DNA of 64,000 nucleotides, taken from NCBI GenBank assembly GCA_963778845.1, contig CAVZVW010000009.1:1612001-1676000 (forward strand), read 5' to 3'. The position numbers were made by a program, and so were the translations under genes. This DNA comes from CAVZVW01 sp963778845. Its GTDB lineage: Bacteria > Actinomycetota > Actinomycetes > Actinomycetales > Kineosporiaceae. Below the pieces are notes generated by a model, which was not told the origin of the DNA, did not search any database, and saw only the letters and a list, made by a program, of their open reading frames with translations. Positions 57,320 through 64,000 of this stretch are shown in pieces (the stretch's first letter is position 1; every line of letters begins with the position of its first letter).

Positions 57320-57853
57320 CCGGCAAGTGTCGCAACCGCCGGGGCTGCGCTGCGCCGGGGGCAGCCGTGCCGCGGCGAGAAGCTCGCGCGGCCACGACGG
57401 CGGGGGACCGGCGTACCTGACGTTCCAGCGTGACTGGGCACGCAACGCGTCACGCAGCTCACGGCTGCGGTAGAAGGTCTCCGGAGGCCGGGCGAGGCCA
57501 TACATGTCGCCCCACCACTCCCCCATCAGCGGGTCCACGACGAGCGGGAGGTGGCTCGGGTAGCGACGCTGGCCGGCGTCGCTGCAGTCGCCTCCGAACT
57601 CCGCCAAGGGCGGGACGAACCGCAGGACTGCCCTACCCGCGGCGGTGGCCGCCTCGACGGCGATCAGCACCAGGCCACCGGCAGCGAGTAGTCGGTCGAC
57701 GACCTCGAGCCCGGGATGGATCGCGCCGGACTCGATGCGCGAGACCGTCGACGCAGCGATGTCGCACCGCCTGGCGAGGTCGCGTTGGCTCAGGCCGAGC
57801 CGACGCCGGACCTGTCGCACGTAGTCACCGGTGGGGAAGCCGTCAGGCCACAT
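57320..57853 (-). CDS. XRE-family helix-turn-helix protein, in frame with hemL and lacking a stop codon
   Basis: The ATG at 57853 follows GGAGGA and opens [56 protein letters not shown], a clear Cro/C1-type HTH in the first 55 residues. A 120-residue C-terminal region (ending RSPGGCDTC) follows, typical in size of stand-alone actinobacterial HTH proteins. There is no stop codon before hemL, so as written this is the N-terminal part of an HTH-HemL fusion of 641 residues. Either a real fusion or a stop lost through an error or mutation; the hemL GTG has little ribosome-site support. Length given here is the part before the hemL start. Confidence 0.7.
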
Positions 57854-58135
57854 GCGCTGATCCTCCGGCGTCGCCCTGCCACTGCGCCGCAGCGTGCCGT
57901 TGTGCCTGTGGACACCGAGACGATCTACCCGACTGTGGACGACTCGCCGGCCTGGCTCGGCTCCCGGCCCGACCCCGCTCGGCCCCCGCCCGCCCCGCTC
58001 GGCTCGACCCCGGGGTCCGCGCTGGTCCTTCAGCCCACAGCTCACGGGCCTGCGCCTACCTGCCGGTCCGCAGCTCACGGCGCCTGCGCGCATCCGCCAG
58101 CCCAGTCGCGCCCGCGGAGGCATGTTGTGCGGCGT

Positions 58136-58162
58136 GCTTTGCATTGCACGCGGATCCGCAAC
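58136..58162 (+). repeat. 27-bp dispersed repeat, copy 4
   Basis: GCTTTGCATTGCACGC then GGATCCGCAAC. Differs by one or two bases from the other copies. Confidence 0.8.
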
Positions 58163-58196
58163 GCATCGGCCCACGGCCGTGTCCTGCCGATGAGGC

Positions 58197-58223
58197 GTTG
58201 CAGATCCGCGTGCAGAGCCTGAA
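58197..58223 (-). repeat. 27-bp dispersed repeat, degenerate copy
   Basis: Plus strand GTTGCAGATCCGCGTGCA, then AGCCTGAAC rather than the usual end. The first 18 bases match the family; the rest has diverged. Confidence 0.6.
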
Positions 58224-58278
58224 CACCTCGGAGCAGCTTGGCCAGTGGCGACCATGTCAGGCACCGGCCGGCGACGGT

Positions 58279-58305
58279 GTTGCAGATCCGCGTGCATGGC
58301 AAAGC
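58279..58305 (-). repeat. 27-bp dispersed repeat, copy 5 (inverted)
   Basis: Plus strand GTTGCAGATCCGCGTGCA then TGGCAAAGC. Faces copy 4 across 116 bases, an inverted pair like that at 848/1121. Confidence 0.8.
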
Positions 58306-58430
58306 GTGCCGCACCAAGCACCTCCCCCGAGCGCCGACCGCGCCAGGACGAGAGCGTCGGTCGCTCGAAGACGGGCCGGGATGCCCACGATGCTCAAGTC
58401 CGCCCGTTTCGAGGCCGGGCGAAGCGCTCG

Positions 58431-59036
58431 TCAGACAGCCCGCCTGCGACCTCGCCTGCGCCGCCCGAGCCACGGCGCTGCCAGCGCGACGGTGGCCACC
58501 GCGACGAACGGCCACACCCAGACGAGGTCGTCCGGCCCGTCGGGACCGGTCGCCACGGCCTGACGCGCGAGGTGGATCAGCCTGTTGCCGTCGGTCTTCG
58601 TGAGGAGGTCAGCATCACTCAGCCGGTCGACGTCGAGCCCCGCGAGGAGGGCGGCGAAGCCGCTGCCGCGCAGGACGGCGCGCAGCACCTCGGTTCTCGT
58701 CCCCGTCTCAGGGCCGGTGAGCGTGACGTCGGTCGCCAGTCCCTGCCAGCGTCCGTCGGGCAGCCAGACCTCCACCTCAGGATCGGCCACCACGTTGCGG
58801 TACCAGTCCGACCCCGTCCCGAAGCCGGCGACGCAGTACACCTCGCCCCCGACGACGCCGTAGTTGAGCGGGGTGTGGTGCCGCTGGCGGGTGCGTCGGC
58901 CCCGGTGCACGAGCACCAGATAGCGCCCGGCGACGGCCGGACCCCGGTTCATCGCCGGCCCGAGCCCCAGCCGCCAGAAGAGGAGCATGTAACGGTTGAG
59001 CCGACGGAATGCGTGCCGCAGCGTGTCGTCGTCCAT
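58431..59036 (-). CDS. Deazaflavin (F420)-dependent nitroreductase-like protein
   Basis: A 201-residue protein of the Ddn/FDOR split-barrel type: RYLVLVHRGRRTRQRHHTPLNYGVVGGEVYCVAGFGTGSDWYRNVVADPEVEVWL is the family core. It ends in a hydrophobic segment (DLVWVWPFVAVATVALAAPWLG) and an Arg-rich tail, so it may be membrane attached. The start is 26 bases after the marR stop, so the pair is probably one operon. FMN/haem-binding or F420 use cannot be decided. Confidence 0.75.
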   Translation of the reverse strand: MDDDTLRHAFRRLNRYMLLFWRLGLGPAMNRGPAVAGRYLVLVHRGRRTRQRHHTPLNYGVVGGEVYCVAGFGTGSDWYRNVVADPEVEVWLPDGRWQGLATDVTLTGPETGTRTEVLRAVLRGSGFAALLAGLDVDRLSDADLLTKTDGNRLIHLARQAVATGPDGPDDLVWVWPFVAVATVALAAPWLGRRRRGRRRAV

Positions 59037-59062
59037 CGCGTCTGCGCCTGGCCCTCGCGGCC

Positions 59063-59533
59063 TCAGCCCTCGCGAAGGACCGCGCGGACCCGATCCATCG
59101 CAGCTCCGAGGGAGGCGACGTCGTCCTGGGTCAAGGGGTCGAAGATTGCTGCGCGCACAGCCTCGACGTGGCCGGGGGCGGCGTCCACCAGCGTGTCGAA
59201 GCCCCGGATCGTGAGCGTGCAGAGCACGCCGCGTCCGTCGTCGGGGCACGGCTCGCGGCGCACGAGGCCGCGCTCCTCCATACGTGTCACCGTGTGCGTG
59301 AGGCGGCTGCGGGAGCTCACCGCCATGTCTGCCAGCTGTGCCATGCGCAGCGTGTGGTCGTCGGCCTCGGACAGCTGCACGAGGATCTCGTACTCCGGCA
59401 GCAGCAGGTCGCTGTCCTCGACCAGCTGACGCTGCAGCCGGTCGAGCAGCAGTCGCATCACGTCGAGGTAGGCACGCCACACCGACTGTTCCTCGACCGT
59501 CAGCCACCGTGGCTCCGCGCGCAGAGCTGTCAC
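59063..59533 (-). CDS. MarR-family transcriptional regulator
   Basis: A 156-residue regulator with the winged helix LRMAQLADMAVSSRSRLTHTVTRMEERGLVRREPCPDDGRGVLCTLT (about 70-117), matching the MarR pattern including the DxRG wing. It probably controls itself and the nitroreductase-like gene. The GTG start at 59533 follows TAGACT (59545-59540) by six bases, so the mRNA is probably leaderless. Confidence 0.85.
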   Translation of the reverse strand: MTALRAEPRWLTVEEQSVWRAYLDVMRLLLDRLQRQLVEDSDLLLPEYEILVQLSEADDHTLRMAQLADMAVSSRSRLTHTVTRMEERGLVRREPCPDDGRGVLCTLTIRGFDTLVDAAPGHVEAVRAAIFDPLTQDDVASLGAAMDRVRAVLREG

Positions 59534-59591
59534 GCCGCGAGTCTATGGACGACTTGCCCTGCTCGGCCGGGACCTCGGACCCTGCCCGAGC

Positions 59592-60566
59592 TCACAGCCG
59601 TCCGGCGAGCTCCGTCGCCCAGTAGGTCAGCACGATGTCCGCCCCGGCGCGCCGGATCGACGTCACGGACTCCTCGATCGCCCGCTCGCGGTCGATCCAG
59701 CCGGCCGCCGCGGCGGCCTCGACCATCGCGTACTCCCCCGACACCTGGTAGGCGGCCAGGGGCACGTCCACGGCGTCGCGCACGCGGGCCACGATGTCGA
59801 GGTAGGCCATGGCGGGCTTGACCATGACGATGTCAGCGCCCTCCGCGACGTCGATCATCACCTCTCGCACGCCCTCGCGAGCGTTCGCCGGATCCTGCTG
59901 GTACGTCCGGCGGTCGCCCTGCAGGCTCGACTGCACCGCCTCGCGGAACGGCCCGTAGAACGCGGAGGCGTACTTGGCGCCGTAGGCGAGCACGGCGACG
60001 TCGATGTGCCCCGCGGCGTCGAGCCCGGCTCGGATCGCGGCGACCTGCCCGTCCATCATCCCGCTGGGCCCGACGACGTGGGTGCCGGCCTCGGCCAGAG
60101 CCACCGCCATGTCCGAGTACCTCAGGAGCGTGGCGTCGTTGTCGACCCTGCCGTCGCTGGTGAGCACCCCGCAGTGGCCGTGGTCGGTGAACTCGTCCAG
60201 GCACAGGTCGGCCATCACCACGCACGCGTCGCCGATCTCGGAGACGACATCGGCCACTGCCACGTTCAGGATCCCGTCGGCCTCGGTCGCCCCTGACCCG
60301 ACGGCGTCCTTGGCCGCGGGCACCCCGAAGAGCATCACGCCGCCGACCCCGGCGGCGGCCGCCTCGGCACAGGCCTTGCGCAGCGTGTCGCGCGTGTGCT
60401 GGACGACGCCCGGCATCGACGAGACCGGCACCGGCTCGGTGGCGCCTTCGCGCACGAAGAGCGGAAGCACGAGGTCGGCCGGGTGCGGCCTGGTCTGCGC
60501 GACGAGCCGACGCATCGCCGGAGTGGTCCGCAGCCTGCGGGGGCGGACGGCGGGGAAACCTGTCAT
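59592..60566 (-). CDS. hemB: Porphobilinogen synthase (5-aminolaevulinate dehydratase)
   Basis: A 324-residue TIM-barrel enzyme condensing two 5-aminolaevulinate molecules. [19 protein letters not shown] is the metal region, [19 protein letters not shown] and [15 protein letters not shown] carry the two active-site lysines. The ATG follows GAGGAGTGG 36 bases after cobA-hemD. Standard length. Confidence 0.93.
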   Translation of the reverse strand: MTGFPAVRPRRLRTTPAMRRLVAQTRPHPADLVLPLFVREGATEPVPVSSMPGVVQHTRDTLRKACAEAAAAGVGGVMLFGVPAAKDAVGSGATEADGILNVAVADVVSEIGDACVVMADLCLDEFTDHGHCGVLTSDGRVDNDATLLRYSDMAVALAEAGTHVVGPSGMMDGQVAAIRAGLDAAGHIDVAVLAYGAKYASAFYGPFREAVQSSLQGDRRTYQQDPANAREGVREVMIDVAEGADIVMVKPAMAYLDIVARVRDAVDVPLAAYQVSGEYAMVEAAAAAGWIDRERAIEESVTSIRRAGADIVLTYWATELAGRL

Positions 60567-60602
60567 GCCACTCCTCGGGGCCTTCCTCGGGCTCTCCTCG
60601 GG

Positions 60603-62226
60603 CTACTTCGCCGTACGGCGGGTCGCGCCCTTGCGCTGGCTGGGGCGCAGCACAGGCTGGCCCGTCTCCACGGCAGACAGCCGCATGCCCGCACCGTACT
60701 CCGCGAGGGCCTCGACGAGCGCCTCGGCGGTCGGCTGCGGGGCGAGCACGTCCACGCGCAGCCCGTGCTCCTCGGCGGTCTTCGCCGTGGCCGGCCCGAT
60801 GCAGGCGACGACGGTGGTGGCGTGTGGCTTCCCGGCGATCCCGACGAGGTTGCGCACCGTCGAGGACGACGTGAACATCACGGCGTCGAACTGACCGGCC
60901 TTGATGGCCTCCCGGACCTCCACGGGCGGGGGTGCCGCGCGCACCGTGCGGTAGGCCGTGACGTCGTCGACCTCCCAGCCGTGGGCCTGCAGCCCGGCGA
61001 CCAGGGTGTCGGTGGCGATGTCGGCGCGGGGCAGGAACACCCGGTTGATGGGGTCGAGCACCTCGTCGAAGGCCGGCCACTCCTCCAGCAGCCCGAGTGC
61101 CGACTGCTCCCCCGACGGCACGAGGTCGGGCTCGATCCCCCACTCGCGCAACGCCAGCGCGGTGACCCCGCCCACGGCCGCCACCTTCAGCCCGGCGAAA
61201 GCCCTGGCATCGAGCCCGAACTCCTCGAACTTCTCCCGGATCGCCCGGACGGCGTTGACGCTGGTGAACCCGATCCACTCGTAGCGACCGGTGACGAGGC
61301 CCTTGACGGCCTTCTCCATCTGGGCGGGCGTGCGCGGCGGCTCGACCGAGATGGTCGGCACGACCTCGGCCACCGCGCCGTGGTCGGCTAGCCGGGCCAC
61401 CATCGAGCCCGCCTGCTGCTTGGTCCGGGGAACGAGCACCCGCCAGCCGAACAACGGCTTGGTCTCATACCAGCTGCCCGTCTCGCGCATCGCCACCGCC
61501 TCCCCGACCACCGCGATCAGGGGTCGCTCCAGCCGCGCCTTGGGCAGCGTGGTGGCGACCTCCGCGAGGGCACAGGTCACAGTGCGCTGCCGCACGGTGG
61601 TGCCCTGAGCCGTGAGGGCGACCGGCGTGCGCGGGTCCCGTCCCGCCTCCAGCAGACCCTCGGCCGCGGCGAGGATGTCCTCGGTGAGCCCGAGCACGAC
61701 GACACGTCGAGCCCGGCTGTGCGTGCACGGCCCAGTCGACGTCCTCACCGTGCGGGTGCACGACGTGGACCGCGCTCACCCCGGCGGGGGTCAGCGGGAT
61801 GCCGGCGTACGCCGGGACCGCGGTGGCCGCCGAGACGCCGGGCACGATCTCGAACGGGATGCCGTTCTTGCGGCAGGCCCCGATCTCCTCCGCCAAGCCG
61901 GTGAACGTCGCCGGGTCGCCGTCCATGAGGCGGACGACGAGCCCCCCGCTGCGCGCGGCCTGGAGCACCAGCTTCGCCCGGGCGGCGCGGGCCATCGGCT
62001 GGCCGTCCTCGCCGAACCCGGCGTCGAGCACCTCGACGTCGGGGCGGGCGTGACGCACCACGAGGTCCTCGCGGGCCACCTGGTCGAGCACGACGACGTC
62101 GGCCTCGCGCAGCCGCTCGACGGCACGCACCGTCAGCAGGCCGTCATCGCCCGGGCCGGCACCGACGAAGGCGACGGTGCCGAGCGTCTTGGCGGCCGGC
62201 TTCATGGGCGTGCGAGTCGGTCTCAC
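60603..62226 (-). CDS. Fused uroporphyrinogen-III methyltransferase / uroporphyrinogen-III synthase, one-base frameshift
   Basis: A two-domain protein as in many actinobacteria: N-terminal CobA/SUMT (VAFVGAGPGDDGLLTVRA, LMDGDPATFTGLAEEIG, EIVPGVSAATAVPAYAGIPLT) and C-terminal HemD (GWRVLVPRTKQQAGSMVARL, GFTSVNAVRAIREKF, FTSSSTVRNLVG). One extra base near 61703-61712, after DVDWAVHA, breaks the frame; removing it joins to RRVVVLGLTEDILAAA and gives 540 residues. The GTG start overlaps the hemC stop (GTGA). The product makes uroporphyrinogen III and can direct it to sirohaem/corrin. Confidence 0.9.
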
Positions 62227-63281
62227 AGGTCACCTTCTCTGCTGGACGACGCATCCACCGTCGGGGCGGCGAGGGCTGGCTCGTACGTGCTGGCTTCGTC
62301 GGGTGCTCGGTGGACCGTGGCCTCGGCGACGAGCTCTGCCGCCCCGTCGGCCAGCAGCTGCGCGGCGAGTGCCTGCCCGAGGCCGACTGCGGCCAGCTCG
62401 CCGTCGACCCCGCCGAGCTCGCAGGTCGCCGAGCGTCGCAGGTCGACCATCCCGTCGACGGAGACCACGACGGCCCGGAGCGACAGCTCCAGCCCCGTCT
62501 CGCCGTCCACGACCTCGGCCAGGGCGCCCAGCGGCGCTGCACACCCGGCCTCCAGGCTGGCCAGGAGCGCCCGCTCGGCGGCGACCGCCCAGCGGGTCGG
62601 CGCGTCGTCCAGCGGCGCGAGGGCCTCGAGAACCACGGCGTCCCCGACCCGGCACTCCACCGCGAGCGCGCCCTGCCCGGGGGCGGGCAGCATCGTCAAG
62701 GGGTCGAGCACCTGCGTGATCTCGCCGGCGCGCCCGAGCCGGGCCAGTCCCGCCCGAGCCAGCACCACGGCGTCCAACGCCCCCTCGCGAACGAGCCGGA
62801 CCCGGGTGTCGACGTTGCCCCGGATGTCCACGACCTCCAGGCCGAGCCCGAGGGCCCGCAGCTGCGCCGCCCGGCGCGGCGAGCCCGTGCCGACCCGGGA
62901 CCCCGACGCAAGCTCGCCCAGCGTGAGCCCGTCACGGGCCACGAGGACGTCGCGCGGGTCCTCCCGCTGCGGGACGGCGGCCAGCGTCAACCCGGGGGCC
63001 GCTGCGGTCGGCAGGTCCTTCAGCGAGTGGACCGCGAGGTCGACCTCGCCGCTGAGCAAGGCGTCGCGCAGCGCGGACACGAAGACGCCCGTTCCGCCGA
63101 GGCTCGCCAGCGACGACGTCGTGACGTCGCCGTGCGTGACGACCTCGACGAGCTCCACGACCACGTCTCGCCCGGCCTCGGCCGCGGCCTTCTCGACCCG
63201 GTCGGCCACCCAGCGCGACTGCGTGGTCGCCAGGGCGCTGCGTCGGGTGCCCAGCCGGAGCACCGTCGCGGCGCCGCTCAT
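62223..63281 (-). CDS. hemC: Hydroxymethylbilane synthase
   Basis: A 352-residue porphobilinogen deaminase. LRLGTRRSALATTQSRWVAD, VHSLKDLPTA, VGTGSPRRAAQL and the dipyrromethane cysteine in LEAGCAAPLGALAE are intact. Overlaps hemA by ATGA. Has a 25-30 residue polar tail. Reading frame intact. Confidence 0.93.
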   Translation of the reverse strand: MSGAATVLRLGTRRSALATTQSRWVADRVEKAAAEAGRDVVVELVEVVTHGDVTTSSLASLGGTGVFVSALRDALLSGEVDLAVHSLKDLPTAAAPGLTLAAVPQREDPRDVLVARDGLTLGELASGSRVGTGSPRRAAQLRALGLGLEVVDIRGNVDTRVRLVREGALDAVVLARAGLARLGRAGEITQVLDPLTMLPAPGQGALAVECRVGDAVVLEALAPLDDAPTRWAVAAERALLASLEAGCAAPLGALAEVVDGETGLELSLRAVVVSVDGMVDLRRSATCELGGVDGELAAVGLGQALAAQLLADGAAELVAEATVHRAPDEASTYEPALAAPTVDASSSREGDL

Positions 63282-64000
63282 GGGTCCATCACCTGCACGT
63301 CCGACACCTGCACGTCCATCACGTGGGCGGGGCCGGAGACGACCTCCACCCGGTCGGCGGGCAGGTCGAACAGCTCCCTCAAGGCGTGTGCGTAAGCCCC
63401 GCCCTCCGGCCCGTCGGCCAGCTGCTTGACCCGCACGGTCGGGGTGTGCAGGAGCTTCTCCACCACGCGGTGCACCGTGGCCCTCAGCTCGGCCATGACC
63501 TTCTCGTCCGCCTCGACCAGGCGGGCCTGCAGCCGAGCGAGCTCGGCGTCGACGACGGACCTGGCGTGGGAGCGCAGGGCGACGACGGTCGGCCCCACCG
63601 CCTCGGCGCGCTGGTCGGAGAGGTAGGCCTCGACCTCCTCGGCGATGATCGCGCGGACGGCCTCGACGTCGCCGGACTGGCCTCGCGCGGCCAGAACCTG
63701 GCCGAGCCCCTCCAGGTCCACCACACTCGCGCCGGCGATGTCGGCCACACCGGGGTCGACGTCGCGGGGCAGTGCGAGGTCGACGTAGAGCTGGCGGGCC
63801 CCCGCCCTGCGGGCCATCGCCTCCGCAACGGTGGCGGTGTCGAGCACGTACCCGACAGCACCCGTGCCCGACAGCACGAGGTCGGCCTCGGCGAGCGCAG
63901 ACGGCAGGTCGCCCAGGGTGATGCTTCTGCCGCCGACCCCAGCGGCGAGGCGCTGGGCCCGCTCCAGGGTCCGGTTCGCGACCGTGATGGCCGCCACCCC
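63278..64000 (-). CDS. hemA: Glutamyl-tRNA reductase, C-terminal half (5' truncated by the window)
   Basis: The frame is open to the end of the window. Visible parts: the end of the NADPH domain (AAITVANRTLERAQRLA, ADLVLSGTGAVGYVLD, QLYVDLALPRDVDPGVAD) and the dimerisation domain (EEVEAYLSDQRAEAVGPTVVALRSHA). The C-terminus is extended by a short two-copy repeat (MDVQVSDVQVMDP). A Rex or other regulatory gene would lie upstream of it, outside the window. Confidence 0.92.
   Translation of the reverse strand, partial: GVAAITVANRTLERAQRLAAGVGGRSITLGDLPSALAEADLVLSGTGAVGYVLDTATVAEAMARRAGARQLYVDLALPRDVDPGVADIAGASVVDLEGLGQVLAARGQSGDVEAVRAIIAEEVEAYLSDQRAEAVGPTVVALRSHARSVVDAELARLQARLVEADEKVMAELRATVHRVVEKLLHTPTVRVKQLADGPEGGAYAHALRELFDLPADRVEVVSGPAHVMDVQVSDVQVMDP

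Larger units (their letters stand above)
57854..58430. other. Gene-free spacer with clustered dispersed repeats
   Basis: Nearly 580 bases with no supported gene. It holds a 27-bp repeat (58136-58162), a shorter inverted copy (58197-58223) and a third inverted copy (58279-58305). The remainder is C-rich without visible sites. Confidence 0.6.

Noticed and set aside
57854..58321. Further N-terminal extension of the HTH-HemL frame upstream of 57853.
   Set aside because: Low-complexity and repeat-derived, with a good ribosome site only at 57853.

Overview
The window is a very GC-rich stretch from an actinobacterium (Actinomycetota; the gene content would suit a Micrococcales-type organism, but the exact family cannot be read from the sequence). 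Most genes sit in tightly overlapping ATGA/GTGA/TGATG operons. Respiration is menaquinone based: the window holds a complete 14-subunit NADH dehydrogenase operon, most of the menaquinone pathway, System II cytochrome c biogenesis and the haem pathway. From hemA to menJ the gene content resembles the M. tuberculosis Rv0509-Rv0562 neighbourhood (recalled, not searched).

Layout. 1-711: end of a LigD-type polymerase. 712-1245: gene-free repeat element. 1246-11058: a divergent sugar-acid catabolic locus; IclR regulator, zinc alcohol dehydrogenase and SDR on the minus strand, and a U32-like protein, IlvD/Edd dehydratase, CUT1 sugar importer (binding protein and two permeases, no ATPase) and DapA-family lyase on the plus strand. 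11098-14241: a CUT2 (ribose/fructose type) importer on the minus strand with a readable promoter and two LacI-type operators. 14456-31684: polyprenyl diphosphate synthase and nuoA-N, all minus strand. 31845-40882: menJ, menG, menF, a 2-oxoglutarate/Fe(II) oxygenase, menD, menC, menB. 40912-46566: an accessory island between menB and menE (a broken gene resembling DUF6493-type scaffolds, a SWIM zinc-finger protein, an 831-residue repeat protein, and a broken ParE/RelE-like toxin). 46563-50531: a hypothetical gene, menE, menA, a DUF4229 protein. 50681-57853: a PLDc_N protein, resC, resB, ccdA, resA, a histidine phosphatase and hemL, the last in frame with an upstream XRE-type HTH gene. 58431-64000: a nitroreductase-like protein, MarR, hemB, cobA-hemD, hemC, and the C-terminal part of hemA.

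How it works together: NADH enters at Nuo, menaquinone comes from Men plus the polyprenyl synthase and is tuned by MenJ, and haem and cytochrome c assembly come from the hem and res/ccd genes. A Rex-like (NADH/NAD sensing) operator overlaps the menJ start region directly upstream of nuo, and many men-region genes have a TAnnnT -10 box 6-8 bases before the start codon, as in leaderless actinobacterial mRNAs.

Two cautions. First, nuoD-K, the polyprenyl synthase and cobA-hemD can only be read through if about 26 extra single bases are removed; all are insertions and all fall in genes expected to be essential or important, so they look like sequence errors. Second, the indels in the menB-menE island have the opposite sign (four single-base deletions), so those may be real decay. 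The most unusual signals are the island, the 27-bp dispersed repeat family with paired inverted copies, the HTH-HemL in-frame fusion and the repeat-rich spacer at 33.2-33.7 kb.
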